Shown: positions 21,184 through 33,596 of the stretch, in pieces
How positions within the stretch are numbered: position 1 is the stretch's first letter
Layout: each line of letters starts with the position of its first letter
Assembly: GCA_037042915.1 (NCBI GenBank)
Contig: CM073197.1
Span: forward strand, 3,782,001-3,846,000
Reading direction: 5' to 3'
DNA from: Auricularia sp. M13
Taxonomy: Eukaryota; Basidiomycota; Agaricomycetes; Auriculariales; Auriculariaceae
Length of the DNA stretch: 64,000 nt
Translations under genes and position numbers: made by a program
Notes under the pieces: model-generated
The model's input: the letters and a program-made list of their open reading frames with translations, nothing else
What the model was told of the DNA's origin: nothing
Databases searched by the model: none

Positions 21184-24100
21184 ATGGCGGCTACGATAGA
21201 CTGGAAGAACGACTCGAACTGGGGCGGCGTGCTTGGCTGGTGCAACGGTGTACGGAGTCGCATGGCCAACGACCCCGGCATCCACGACCTCCACGAGCAC
21301 GTCAAATGGCAGGGCCATCAGTGGCTTGACGAATACTTTGAGGACATCCTTATGGGCCCTGCTGGGGGACAGTGCGTGATGCCTCACGACTTCCAGCATC
21401 GTACTAACGGGCCTGTAGCTCGCTCATCGAGCTTACGAAGACGCCGGCCAGGCGCAAGGACGCTATTAAGCAAGGACGAACGCCTATGCTAGCCTCGGTC
21501 AAGCGAATGCCCACTGTCCTTGTTCGTGGTGGTTGAGCAACGGTCGCATCTGTGTTACTAACGAGTGATTTCAGGAGGTGAACAAGGAAAACGTCGGAGT
21601 GGGCGGCAAGCCAGCGCTATCTGCCTTTGCTCAGAAACTACTGCAAGCCAAGGACGACGACATAAGCGACCGCGCGTTGCAGCCAGTTGGCAACTCGCCG
21701 AAACGTCCTTCACCCACGCGGCCGTCTGTTGCCGACGTCTTCGACGATGCTCCTCGTGCACTGGAGCCTCAAAGGCAACCTACGAGCGACAGTACGAAGG
21801 AGCGCGGCGAGGAGCACGACGTAGAGCACATACTCTCTTCATCACCGCAGGTTCGTGGTTAATTTCTATGATTTGTGGCAGGATACTTATACAATGCAGC
21901 GGCCGTCATCCATGGCCAGTGCTCAGCATCTCGCGCCTCCCGAGCGTGCTGTTCTCGACTTGTCTATGATTTCAGAGCGGGAGGAGACCGCTGAAACGAC
22001 CCGTCCGGCGCCGGAAGTCAAACCGACGAAATCTGAATCCTCCTCTGCTGTCGACTCCGAGCGTCATGCCGCGCCGTCTATGGCTGTCCCAGAACTGCCA
22101 GAAGTCAAGACGAAGGACTTTGTCGTGCCTATGGACACGGACAACACGACACGCTTCCATAGCTTCGAGAATGACACGACCCGCAACTTCATGGCGTCCC
22201 ACAGCAGCGCAGGCTCCGATAACACCACGCGCTCCTTCCCCCGCAGCACCGAGAAGGGCTTTCCCGTCCTCAAGGCGCCGTCGCCCGTCAAGCGCGAGTC
22301 GTCTGCCGTGCCCGTTGCACGACCAACTGCTGGCCCTGTTGGCCCTGGCCGCACGAGCTGGCTGGTCAAGACCGTGTCCAAGACGCCTGCTATGCCGCTT
22401 GCGAAGAGGAAGAGCGATGAACGCGACGACTCGGACGATGAGGACTCGGACGAGGCGCGCCAGGTCACCAAGGTTATGAAAACTGAGCAGATCACGAACG
22501 TCAAGACGGAGCAGCAACGCGACCCCGCTCTCAGGAAGACGAATAGCCACCACAAGCTCACCAAGAGCCTGGGTCCTTCTGCCGCAGCAGCGAAGGCAGC
22601 AGCCGAAGCCAAGGCCGCCGCTGAAGCTCGTCTCGCAGAACGCGCTGGAGGGCCCGGTAATGGTGCTACGCAGACTGCGCTCGATACGGCGGTAATGGAG
22701 GAAGTAAAACCTCGCCTGAGCGCCGAACAGGAGAAGGAGCGCCGTCTGAGCGTGAGTGACCTTGTCACGCGTCTGGAGGCCAAGTCTCGGGAGCGTTCGT
22801 CGAGAAACGACAGCATGAGCACGACCCCGCCGGACTCGCCTCCGCCGCGGCCTGCTTCGCGCCCGCTACCCGTGCCCCCTTCTGCTCAGGACCGGCCGAT
22901 ACTTGTTCCACCTCCTGGTGCTGCGGCAAACATTCTGCAGCCTCCGCCAGTGTTGCCGAATGGTCCGATCTTGCGTCCGCACCCCAGCCAGGTTCAGCAG
23001 CAGGCCGGTCCCAGCACCGAGCGCTCCATCTTGTTCCCGCCTCCCAAGTTTGTGCCCAAGCCGTCATCGGCGTCCGCCAAGCAGCCGGCGCCTGCTCCTG
23101 CGTCTGGCTCAGGCTCAGGCTCAGGCGTGAGCTCGAGCATCCTCCCTCCAGTTCCTGCGCCCGCTCCTTTCCCGCTGCGCATGTTCCTACCCATCTCTCC
23201 GTCGCAGTCCTTCCTGCGCAAGGCGCCCGTACCACTCAGCGCCCAGTCGACGCTCGTGTCGGAAACGAGCTCTATCTTCGACTCGCAGCCGCTCGGCGGC
23301 ACGCAGGACACTGAGTGGGAGAGCCAGCCGTCGCAGCCGCAGCCGTTCGACATGCGCATGGTGCCGGACGAGACGCGCTTTTGGGACAAGACGCAGCACC
23401 GTGTGCCGGGCGGGTGGGACGGCGAGACTGGGATGGAGGAGGACGAGCGGCAGCGCACGGCCATGGAGATCGATGAGGACAACGATACGGACCCGTGGAC
23501 GCGCGATGCTCTGGCGCAGCAAGCGCAGGACCGCCCGATGGAGGATGTCAGGCCCACACTTGCGCCAGTGCCAGTGCCGCAGCCGCAGCCGCAACCCGAG
23601 CAGAAGAAGGGCGGCTTGTTCTCGACAGCGACCTCTATGATTTCGAGGGCGCTTTATGGCTCTGCGTCGGATACGCCCGCCGCTCCTGCGCCCGCGCCCG
23701 CGCCCGCTGCGGCTCCGCCGCCACGTGCAGAATCTGTGGCCAAGGTTGTCCCGCCCAGGGCAAAGACGCCTGCCTCGACGAGCGACGATGCTCCAGTTCC
23801 CGTCAAGAAGCAGACCAAGGAGAAGGAGAGCTCGCCCGTCGAGTCGTCGCAGCCCTCCATCCTCGTCAAGAGCGTGCAGGCCGCGCAAATTGCCAAGAAA
23901 AAGGTATCGTAGTGCGCATTCTTTGAGATATTCGGTGTTGACAGTTTGCACAGGAACAGGAGCAGCAGAGCAAGAAGGCCACTTATATCAGCAACATGGA
24001 GGCCCGCCGTCTGGCGCACGCACAGCGCAAGAAGGAGGAAGAGGAGATTCGTGCTGCTGAGCTGGAGAAGAAGCAGCGCGAGGAGATCGAGAAGAGGAAG

Positions 24101-25002
24101 AAGGAACGTGAGGCGGAAGAGAAGCGCATCCGACCGGTTGTGAAGAAAGTGCGTGCATTGAGTCACCTGCTCGTTCCTTGTGACGCTCAACAAATTTACA
24201 GGCGCCGTCTGATGATGAGTCCAACAAGAAGCGGAAACTTGAGCCTGCTGTTAAGAAGACTGTCGCCGCGACAAAGGACGCAAAGAAGCCCGAGTCACGC
24301 CCGCAATCGAGGATCGGCAAGCCCAACATGACCGCGTCCACGTCGTCACAAGTCGCCGGGCCTTCTGGCTCTACATTTGGGAAGTCACAGCTTCGCGGGC
24401 CCACGCCTCAGCCGAGCGTCAAGCTTGTCGCGCAGCCTGCGCCATCGCTTGACCTGCCAATGCCGCCAGCGTTTATTCCGACGCCTTCGCAGACTATGCC
24501 GCCACCCGCGCCCCCTGCTGCCAGCAACTCGGGCATGATTCCGACCAAGAACAAGTTCCCGCAGTCGGCAACGCAGGGCCCAGCGCGCTCGATTCAGGAG
24601 CAGATGCAGGCGCGCGTGCAGGCTCAGCTGGACGCCGCTAACGGTGACCCGTCACCGGACGACATCGAGCTGCCCGAGATCAACAGCGAGTACTCAGACT
24701 CTGAGGACGAGGAGCGCGTGCGGACGTTCGACCCGCCCGAATGGGCCCAGAGCCCGAATCTCAAGCGCCTGCTGCGTGAGCAGCAGAAGACCGACCCGGA
24801 CGAGGTGTTTGGCGCGATCCGCGAGATCGACATGGAGGACATATTCAAGAGCAACAAGACGCGCCACTCGAAGTTCCGCGTGCGCTCGAGCTCGGCCAAC
24901 TGGGCTGGCACCGACGGCCTCACGGCTGAGGAGAAGGAAGCGTACTCGATACGTATGGGCTACACGACGACGGCCACCCTGACCAAGCAGAACACGATGT
25001 AA
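21184..25002 (+). CDS. inner centromere protein INCENP (Sli15/Pic1 homologue)
   Basis: Scaffold of the chromosomal passenger complex that binds and activates Aurora kinase at centromeres and the spindle midzone. Exons: 21184-21371, 21419-21497, 21575-21820 (or 21850), 21882-23903, 23954-24148 and 24202-25002, about 1,180 residues. The N-terminus (SNWGGVLGWCNGVRSRM, HVKWQGHQWLDEYFEDIL) fits the survivin/borealin-binding region. The middle is long, disordered and rich in Pro and Ser. Exon 5 encodes a charged single alpha-helix (RKKEEEEIRAAELEKK and onward). The C-terminal IN-box is clear: LPEINSEYSDSEDEE, FDPPEWAQSPNLKRLLREQ, then a conserved Phe-rich tail through IDMEDIFK. The Trp in PPEW and the IN-box define Aurora binding in this family. 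One intron before 21882 has two possible donors. Confidence 0.9.
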
Positions 25003-25323
25003 CGGTCTGGTCGCCTGCTCTCGCTCGGACTCGTGACGTGTGCTTCTTGGCTGGCTTGGAAGTGTGTGTGTGTGTCTGTTTTTCTCTATTGCTTCATGTC
25101 TTTGTGTTTCGTTGAATTTTACAGATTTGTATCATAGAATTGCAATACCGTATGGCCATCCTTTTACTCAAAAAGCCTGCAGGCCCGTCGCGAGCTCTTT
25201 GTCATCGGACGACTTGAATTCTCGCGCAGATCGCGACCGAGCCTGTATGACATCAGTGACGGCGCCGCTACCCTTCATTCCACCGGTCTCTTCCCGTGCC
25301 GCGCGAATTTCTGGCAGCATAGG

Positions 25324-25331
25324 TATATATA
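25324..25331 (+). promoter_or_regulatory. TATA box of KNH-like gene
   Basis: A TATATATA stretch lies about 78 nt upstream of the ATG at 25409, a normal spacing for a fungal TATA promoter. No competing gene lies between them. Confidence 0.6.
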
Positions 25332-25408
25332 ACCAACCGGACGCCTGCCATGCGACATTTCCCTGCTCTTTCCCCTTGTGTTGATTTCTGTGCTGTTCAC
25401 CTCTCGCA

Positions 25409-26331
25409 ATGGTTCTCATCGCTATGCTCTGGTGCGCACCATCGTCCTCGTAAAGACAAGTTGCTCACGCCGGCGGCCCAGTCTCGCAACACTCGCAAGC
25501 GCGTTGACGCTTAACGTTCCCACAGACTGGAAATGTGTGTGCGGAATTCACAATGCGTGAGAGTAAGGGACTTATCGAATGCCTGCAGCATCGTCGAACA
25601 ACACGATTACATGGACCTCGGCAGCTGGTGACCCACCGGCTTTCAGTATTGAGCTGTTGCAGCCGCAACTCCTTAATGGGTGCGTGGATTAGCTGCGGTG
25701 CTCGGGGGCGCACCGTCAACTGAAATTCTTTGTGCAGTCCGCTGGCCATCGTTGGGCATGCCAACACCAGCGACGGTAGCATAACCTTCGACCTGCCCGC
25801 GGTACCTGAAGGGTGTGTTGCTCTTGTTTAGCATCGCATACCCGTCCGGCAAACGTTCACCCTTTGCTACTTATCTTAGGGACGGCTACACCCTCGAGGC
25901 CATAGAAATTTCGTGCGCCACGCGACCGTGCCAAAATTATACCGAATACTAATTGTCTGCATGCAGAAACATCAACAACGTTCTAGATACCACGGGAACC
26001 TTTTCTATCTCTGCTGCGCCGGTAGTGACGCCCACCAGCACGACGGCTGGAGGCTCGACACCGTCCATCACGGCTCCGACAATACCCGGCACTGGCAGTT
26101 CTACCGCCACGTACGTCGTTCCCCGTTTCGGCTGTTCAGCAGCATCTCATGCTGCGGTCCTACAGAACAACGGCTGCTGTCAGCTCCGAGTCAGCCGGCG
26201 GCACCACTGTTATTTCCCCTGTCGCGACAAACCCAGGGAATGCCGCAGGTCCCGCCGCTGCGTTACCCCACGTCGGCATACTGATAGCTGGCGTTTGGGC
26301 TGGTGTTGGTGCGGCTCTCGTAGCCCTTTGA
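25409..26331 (+). CDS. Kre9/KNH-like Ser/Thr-rich GPI-anchored protein
   Basis: A small secreted wall or membrane protein of the Kre9/Knh1-like domain family, in yeast linked to beta-1,6-glucan assembly. Exons 25409-25431, 25482-25534, 25589-25679, 25738-25812, 25881-25913, 25967-26110 and 26166-26331 give 194 residues with every phase matching. After a signal peptide (MVLIAMLCLATLASA) the domain reads NNTITWTSAAGDPPAFSIEL, DGSITFDLPAVPEG, DGYTLEAIEISNINN, DTTGTFSI. A Thr/Ser/Pro stalk follows, and the C-terminus (LPHVGILIAGVWAGVGAALVAL) fits a GPI signal. It faces, tail to tail, a paralogue at 26727-27589 with the same exon lengths. Confidence 0.85.
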
Positions 26332-26726
26332 GGGTCGCGCAAGGCTGGCTGCGAGGAGGCCGAGTCGCTCTGGACAATGTCACGCTTCGTCTTGGACACG
26401 CTCGATGGTCGAACTGTAATTATGCTGTGAAATTTTGCTTCTCATAATTGTGTTTCCGAAGGTATTCCTTGAGCTACGAAGGATATACACATAGCGACAC
26501 AAATGCGCTGCGAAAGGACATGACAGCGCGCGCCAGCAGAACTAGCAATACAACAAACGGGCGCGGCAACGAGGGGTATGAGCTACATGTGAAGAAGGAT
26601 TGGCGTCAGTGCGTAAGGCGTAAATTACGGGTCGTGTAGATGAGGCTTTTCCCTTTTCCTTCCCTGAATCCCGGATTAAATGACGAAAGCGACAGCGAGA
26701 CTTCCAGCCTTCCAGAGCGAGGCAGA

Positions 26727-27589
26727 CTATAAGGTGACCCAGGCGAATGCTATGACATGCGCGAGCGCAGCCACCAGCAGCGGTGAACGCGCCGCCCGCC
26801 GGGGCTTAGGTGCCCCGTTGAATGATAACGAAGGAGTCGGACTTGGCAGAGCGCTAGTGCTCTGTGGCGTGGGTATCGAGGAGTCCGAATCTGTGAATGG
26901 TGTCGGTGACGGCGAGATATCCTGGGGAGGTTGTGGACCGAAGCTTAATGTAAAGGACGGTGCTGCAGCGAGTGTCTAAGGTCCCAAGTCACCACTCGTA
27001 TCGTTTATCAGCGTACCTGGAGAGTTGTCGGTCACTATCGTGAAGTTTTTTGACCTGGTCAACACCTTATTGATGTTGCTGAGTTTCGCATCAGTCAGTT
27101 CCGCGGTCTGGAGAAAGTAAAAGAGCACGTACCCAACCTCCACAGCCTCCAAGTGGTATAAATTGCTTAGCCATGCCATCAGAGCTCGTCTGCATGCTTT
27201 GAAAGATGCATACCTCTTTGGTAGAGCAGGGAGCCACACTAGCGCTCCCCCGTCGACTTTGTTGACGGCGCTTAGAATTGCTAAAGATCTGTGTGGAGTG
27301 TTAGTTGCTTATCCATGAAGGGAATGCATCTGGTCTGCGACGACGAACCCATGAACGAACCACGGATGCCGCAGCTCGACGCTGAACTGAGCCGGGTCGC
27401 TCGCCTCATAATCCCAATTGAGAACGTTGACATGCTCAACTGCATGTGACACTGAGATACTGCAGAGCATACAGGGGCCGAAGGACGCGCACCATTCCAT
27501 TTCTTGGGTGTATGCAGCTTGAGCGCGCGGGCGCACGTCGCGGAAGCTGCGGCTGACAACAGACATTGCGCTACGCGTTCCAAGCGCAT
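26727..27589 (-). CDS. Kre9/KNH-like GPI protein, inverted paralogue
   Basis: Second member of the KNH-like pair, on the opposite strand. Exons 27589-27493, 27439-27349, 27288-27214, 27165-27133, 27078-27017 and 26962-26727 give 197 residues with all phases matching. Exons 2-4 are 91, 75 and 33 nt, exactly as in the plus-strand neighbour (exons 3-5 there). Signal peptide MRLERVAQCLLSAAASATCA; domain VLNWDYEASDPAQFSVEL, DGGALVWLPALPK, YHLEAVEVGNINKVL, SKNFTIV; a Pro/Ser/Thr stalk; C-terminal hydrophobic segment SPLLVAALAHVIAFAWVTL. Sequence has diverged strongly from the neighbour while the gene structure is kept, so the duplication is old. The first intron of the neighbour, within its signal peptide, is absent here. 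Confidence 0.8.
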
Positions 27590-28212
27590 TCTATGGGACG
27601 AACAAGGGGAGGAGGGAGGTTGAGAGGGAGCAGGGAGAGCTCCGGCCCCTCTCGTACGCGCTCCCCTGCTACTTGTACCGGAGCGCGCGCCACCCGCTCC
27701 ACCGGACGCATCTTGACGCGTGTTACTGCTCCCAGGTAAGCACCTAATGCACCCGTCATATTTGCGCTCATTTTGGCCTGCCAGATGGAAGGACCTGGAA
27801 GGACCTTGTTGACAAGCCGAAAGCTTGAAATTAGGCAGTTTACAATCAGAGGAACAGTTCCTGAACGGGTGGTCGACCATTCAGTCCATCGTCGGAGGAG
27901 CATGGGCGACCTGCGGCACAGATAAGCCCTAGCTTCGAGCAAGGGACGCTGGAGAAGACTCCGAGAAGTGTTACGAGGGGCTCGAAGACCATGTTCTCGC
28001 TCTGATTTGACCTTCGAGATTTGAAGAAGGCAAAGATCGCCCGTTGTTTTGGACTGTTGACCATGTTCCCGAGTGCAGACTGTACATCCAGTACTTGCGA
28101 GTTGAGCTGTTTTGTATTCGGTCTATGCAAAGAATTAACGTCTAAATCGCAAGACAGCAGTGATACAGAGGTAGACGGAACAATATAATTATACTCCAGA
28201 AGCGCGACATGT
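27590..28212. other. intergenic region
   Basis: No gene is supported between the start of the KNH paralogue and the 3' end of the helicase. Frames here are short and lack recognisable domains. Confidence 0.5.
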
Positions 28213-31200
28213 CTAGAAGCGTAAGCTACTTGGTGTGCTAGGACGCGATAATCGCGAGCGCGGCGTCGCGTAGCCGGAGCGTGTTCCGCCGCTTGGTATC
28301 TGCAGCCTGCTAAAGTTGCCGTCCGAAGGTGTCGCAGGTCGCGAGTTGCGCCTGCTCACAGAGCCGGCGCTGCGTTCCGCGCTGTACGCGTCCAAGATGC
28401 TAACGAGGTCGCGCCCAAGCTTAGAGACTTCTGTGAGCTCCGGGCCAGTGAGTGGGCCAGCCTTGGCCGCGCCCTCGTCCTCCCACTCGTCCTCGCGCTC
28501 GTTGGGGGCGTACGAATGCACGCGCCGTTGCTGTCGGCGCCTGCCCTCGAGAATGCCCTCGTAGACGCGCAGCAAGCAGTTCTCCATAAGGTACTTCAGC
28601 TTGCCGACCTCCTGCAGCGCCGGAACATAGCCCGATATTGGCAGCCAGTCGTCGCACACTAACATACCGTCCGCTGGGCGGACCTCGTATGCGCCGAAGA
28701 GGATGTAGGTCAGCGGGTCAAGCTTGGTCGTCGATATCAAGTACATCTGCGGCCTGGCGTCTCCAGTTGTCAGGTTCTGCCGTTTTTCTGAGAACGCGTA
28801 GATGTCCTTGAGGAAGGTGGACTCGTCGGTCATCTCCTTGGACTCGCGCCCGATGTGGTTTACACTTCCAGGGTGAATAAATGTTGCCTATGAAAATAAT
28901 TCAGCCTAGCGGTCGCAAAGAGTGAAAACAAGGCGAACCTTTTCGCGCTGGGTGCGAAGCGTACGTTCGCCGGTGCGCACAGCGAACTTAGGCTGTGAGG
29001 CCGTAGCGATCAACGCCGCCAGAAGCGGTCGCGAGTTGCTGTTTTCGTTGAGTTCGTGGGGAACGACCTGCTCAGAACGGCGCATGCCAGGCGGCATTGG
29101 CGCGGCGGGGTCTGAGCGGCCCATCGCAATGTCGATGACGCCAGCAGAGTACAAGTTTTGCAGCAGGTGGCCTTTGATCTTCTGGATCATGAGCAGCGTC
29201 GGCTTGCTCAGGAAATTGTCGAAGCAGAACTGGTTCGCGGATTGGTACTCGCCGCGGCCCTGGAACGTCCACCAGGTCTCATACGCGCGCAGCACCGCCA
29301 GAGGATCGGAACGGAAGTCGCTCGGCGTCCACAACGCCTTACGCTCCTGCGCCTCGCGCTTCTGCAGCATCGGCGTCATAAACGGGTCGCGATTCGTCAT
29401 AACGGCAGCCAGCGTGAGCGCGCGGTCCAGACAGCGGAAGAACGCGCCGAAGAGGATGAGGCGGCCCATGACGGCCTCGATGGGTAGTTGAAGCAGCACA
29501 TGACCGAGCGATGTGAGGTTCGTGTCCTTATCCAAAGCGCCGACCATCCGCAAGTGCTCCAAAGCAGCCTCGACGCGCTCCGGGTCGGGCGGCTCGATAG
29601 TAGCAGCAAGCACGTCCTCGACGTCCATGCCTGGGAAGTTGAGCGCCTTCACGTGCATAACGACGTTACTGAGGTCCGTGCGTAGCATCTCGACAGTCTG
29701 ATACGGGGCCAGTTTGTCGGCGCGCGCCCTGCTGAGCACACCGTAGTAGTCTCCGGGACGATGGCGACCCGCACGCCCTGCACGCTGGTTCAGATTGGAG
29801 GCGCCGACCCATGCGGATACAAGAGACGAGATGTGACGCTCGGGCTCGAACCGCAGCTCCTTGACACGCGCAGAGTCGACCACGTAGACGATGTCTGGAA
29901 TGGTGACAGACGTTTCCGCGACGTTGGTGGAGAGAATAATGCGGCGTACACCATGCGCGGGCGGTTCGAAGACCTGCTGTTGTTCCATGACAGGAATGGA
30001 CGAGTGCAGGATGAGCGTCTGGTACTTGGACGTGTCATTGAAGTTGACGCCGAGCAACGGCTTCATTGGATCCTGCAAAATACGCTGCACTGCCTGGATC
30101 TCCTCCCAGCCAGGCAGGAAGACCAAAACGTGTCCGTCGTTAGACTTGCGCAGGACGTGGGCGATGGTCAACGCGATTAACGGGAAGGGAATTTCCAGGT
30201 CGTCGTCCCGCTTTTCCTCTTCAGCATTGCCGCGCGATATGGAGGTGTAGGAACTTCCAGCGCGGTTGAGCTGCGGAGCTTGACCCCACTGGCCCACGCC
30301 GAGTTCACGGTTAAGATACTTGACGACGCTGTCCTCGCGGAAAACCCAAGACACCTGTTGCATCTCGGGCCTGATTTGCGGGAAGAAGTCCTCGAGGAAG
30401 TGTTTCTGCACGGGGAACGAGCGGCCAGGAATGGTGACCAGCGGGGCGGCGGCACCGCTCGATGTTGCGAAGTAATTCTGGAAGATTGTGGGGTCGATGG
30501 TTGCGCTCATCAGGACGACCTTGATTGGGATACCGCGCGCGCGGCGGTCGGCGAGTAGTCGCTTGAGCACCATGAGCGTGAGATCGGTGTCGACGTCGCG
30601 CTCGTGGGCCTCGTCCACGATGACGTGCGTTACATCGTCCAGACTGGGCCCCTGACTGTGCTCCTGCGCCTCGAGCGCACTCTGCATGCGACGCAGGAAG
30701 ATACCCGTCGTGCAGAAGGTGACGCAGCCGTGCATCTCGGGCAGCTTCGCCTCGAAGCGCACCTGGTAGCCGATGCTCTTGCCCGTTGTCTCGCCGCGCT
30801 CCTTAGCTACGCGGTCGGCGACGGAGATGGCTGCAAGTCGACGCGGCTGCGTGCAAAGGATGTTGCAGCGGCTACCCTTGCCTTTGGCGATCCAATCGTC
30901 CAGGATGATCTGCGGGATCTGTGTGGTCTTGCCCGAGCCGGTGGCGGCCATGCAAATTGTAACCTCGTTCTCCTCAATAGAACGCAGCAGCTCGGCGGCC
31001 TGGGTGTATACGGGCAGCGACTCGCGCTGGTTGCGAATTTTTTCGAGCGATGGATCCGCGTAGTAGGCCTCGCGGCCCTGCTGTAGCTTCAGCGACTTGG
31101 TCTGGTGGAATTGCTCGCCAACCGGGCGCGACGCGCGGGACGACAGCGCCTTGCCCGGCGCGTCCTCTGCCGTCGCAGTTTCAGGGCGGTTTCTGTAGAG

Positions 31201-32248
31201 CGTGCTGCGCGCCAGGAAGCGGTTCATCTCGCGGATGCTGTCGTTGAGGTTGTCCGACATGCTGAGCGAAACGCGCGGCGCGTAGCCGAGGTCCTTGCCC
31301 GTGCGCATTGCCTCGCGGAACGTCTTCCACAGCTCAGTGTCGCAGTTGTGCAGGTACTGCGTGACGTCGACGAACGCGTTCTGCAGCGCGATTTTCTTCG
31401 TCACGCCCGAGCCCAGACCGATGCGCTTCCCGCCGACGGACAACAGCGCATCCCACGGCGGGTTGCCCGACCTGACCTTCTGCAGCTCGTACGTGATGCT
31501 GGGATTGTCGAAACCGAAGCGGCGGCAATAGTAGTCCATGAACTGCTTGGCGAGCTCATAGTCGAGCGTCGTGCCGTCCGACAGCTTGACGACGTCCACA
31601 GTTTCCTTTGCGGGTTTCGGCGGCTCAAGCAAGCCTTCACGCGCCAGCTCAATTACAGCGCAGAGCGCACATATCCGCTCCGCCTCTTTGCGCGTGAGCG
31701 CGTCGCCGCAGTAGACGGCATCGCGGAGTCGAAGTGACGCTCTGTCGCGCCGCAAGTCAGCCGCGATTACGGTCGCAGGACAAGCCAACGTACCTGAAGT
31801 ACTTCGTTCCCTCGATGATGACCTGTTGAGTGTCGTAATTTATGCGTCCGCCGCCCAGTTGCGACACGTATAGCTTCACTTGATCCTTTGGATTCGACAG
31901 CCACGGACGAGGCAGCGTCATCCCTGCGGCGGCTAAGGCATCATTATAATGCTGCTCGCTGAGCACGGGCCCTGATACGACAGGTATCTGCGGTGCAGCA
32001 GGCGGCGCCTTCTTCTGCTGTTTTGGCGGCGGCGGCTGGTCGCGTCGCGAACGAAATCGCTGCGTGCCCGACGATGACGATTGCTTAGTACCAGAAGTCT
32101 TGTTTCGCGGGCGAGAATCCATCTGCTTGCTCTCGGTCGCGGCTTTAGCGGCGGCGGCGGCGGTCGAATGGAGAGAGCAAAGTTGAAGGCGGCCAAGCGC
32201 GGTCAGGCAACGTCTCTGCCCTAGGACGACCGACGCGGCAAGGGGCAT
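28213..32248 (-). CDS. DExH-box RNA helicase with dsRNA-binding domain, possibly mitochondrial
   Basis: A DEAH/RHA-type RNA helicase of 1,310 residues. Exons 32248-31794, 31741-28939 and 28887-28213 join cleanly through introns of 52 and 51 nt. The N-terminus (MPLAASVVLGQRRCLTALGR) is basic and Ser/Ala-rich, like a mitochondrial presequence. A dsRBD-like region follows (QKVRSGNPPWDALLSVGG to VTKKIALQNA). Helicase motifs: I ATGSGKTTQ, Ia TQPRRLAA, II DEAH, III SATI, IV VLVFLPGWEEI, V TNVAETSVTI, VI QRAGRAGR; then HA2 and an OB-fold beginning FIHPGSVN that continues in the last exon. The tail is Ser/Arg/Pro-rich and disordered. The domain order fits the DHX29/DHX30/DHX36 group; the exact orthologue is not settled. 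Confidence 0.92.
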
Positions 32249-32843
32249 CCGCTGTTATGGCTGTGAAACTGAAATGAGCTATGGACGCTACTGCAATAAC
32301 AATGCGGACCGTTCGCGACGCTTTCAGTGGCAGCTCCTGTGCGTGCAAGAAAAACTGAACAGCAACGGCGAGCGCCGGCACGCGCCACCCGCATCTGGAC
32401 CTCGACCAGAGTGTCTATAGCTCTGCATATGCATGAACAGGGTCATTGTTATCCTGCTGTCTTTATTCGTTCAGGAAATGAGTACTACAATAATTGAGGT
32501 TCAAATTCATCTGATTCTTTGGAGAACTCATGTTATAACTAACTTAGAGACCTTTTCCCGTCTGAATGGCAAAGCAGAACGAGCTCAAATATGAAAGTTG
32601 ATTATTGTAAATATCCGAACTTCTTGCTTGCCCATCAATTCTGGTGTTCAAGACACCAGTCTTGGTGGTGTATATCTTGGTGTCAAACAAAGGTGCAGTT
32701 CTCCACGCTCTGCTCAATAGAGGTGTCATAATCCTTGTGATTTTGCAAGAAGATCTACTGTTTCAGTGTCCATGGCAAAACAGGACAAGGGCTCAAAATC
32801 TTTGCATTTGCAAAGCATACAAGATAGGGGTAGCACGGGACGC
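32249..32843. other. intergenic region with small hairpin and degenerate repeats
   Basis: This is the helicase promoter side and the 3' flank of the next minus-strand gene. A perfect 7-bp hairpin, CTGGTGT-tcaag-ACACCAG, sits at 32641-32659, followed by related TTGGTG copies. A loosely repeated segment (GGCAAA-CAG-GCTCAAA) occurs at about 32568-32590 and 32773-32800. No gene is seen. Confidence 0.45.
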
Positions 32844-33596
32844 TCAAGGAAGCGTCTGGTAGCCGCCGCCCTGAGAAGGCGCCGAGGGAGGGACGGCCGG
32901 GACAGGTTTTGGCATGGGCGGAGGAGGTGCCGGCGAGCTCTCGAGGTCGCGGTCGCGGTCACCGCCGAGCGTCTGGTACGCGCCGGGGGCGGACGACGAG
33001 GGGAAGCCGCCTGGCATCGACCATACGGTGTCCGTGCGGAGGCCCAAGGGCCCGAATTGGTCGCCGCGCGCACGCAGCGTGTTCATCGTGGCCCAGACAG
33101 TTGGTACCTGTAAAAATACTGTTCAGAACAATGACGATACGTAGCTCAATGGACGGCTCACTTTGAGGAGTAGCACGAGCACAACAACGGTTTTAATAAG
33201 TCCGTGTACACCGCCTGTGCTTGCGAGCCTGATTTTCATTTTGATATTTAGAAGCTGCGCGTTCTACGTGTCATAAACGCACCAGATAATGTCAAGAAGA
33301 ACGGATGCCCCGAGCATTCCTGTAAACTGCGAGAATTCAATGACATGTATAATGAGCTAGCCGTATTAACGTACTGTACGCAGGCTCTCAGACGAGTCGG
33401 CACGCTCATGGGCGTAGAGGCCATATAGAAAGAGCGGAAAGTTATAAGAAGGCGATTTGCCGGCCGCGGTAGCGAGTGTCAGGCCCTTTAAAACAAAATT
33501 TCAACATAGAAACAAGCCCAGAGATAACACACGCACGGTCTGTAACAGTACAAGGTTCGTAGAGTCGAGCCCAGCAGCAAAGTCGGCTGCGGACAT
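32844..33596 (-). CDS. small multi-pass membrane protein, AGTRAP-like
   Basis: A five-exon gene read from the ATG at 33596 (MSAADFAAGLDSTNLVLLQT) to the stop at 32844. The order of hydrophobic segments is GLTLATAAGKSP with PLFLYGLYAHE, a TGMLGASVLLDIIW segment and a VVVLVLLLKVPTVWATMNTL segment, then a Pro-rich cytosolic tail containing two YQTL motifs. This layout (short helices, a conserved LLDII, then a KxxxxW/RxRG stretch) resembles the angiotensin-receptor-associated protein family found across fungi and animals. Similarity is by pattern only. Its start codon overlaps that of DPH7 on the other strand, so the two share one promoter. Confidence 0.55.

Noticed and set aside
21851-21881. A 31-nt intron in INCENP
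   Set aside because: A donor at 21821 gives a normal 61-nt intron in the same frame, so the very short one is not required.
26680-26979. Plus-strand frame of about 100 codons
   Set aside because: It is antisense to the last exon of the minus-strand KNH-like gene, which has signal, domain and GPI evidence.
28213-28833. Open frame that could be annotated as a separate minus-strand gene
   Set aside because: It joins in phase to the helicase across a 51-nt intron and continues its OB-fold (FIHPGSVN onward).
31105-31737. Long plus-strand frame opposite the helicase
   Set aside because: It is the mirror of high-GC helicase coding sequence, which has all DExH motifs on the minus strand.
32641-32659. 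Hairpin as a transcription terminator
   Set aside because: Stem-loop terminators are a bacterial mechanism; in a fungal nucleus a 7-bp hairpin is not evidence of termination.
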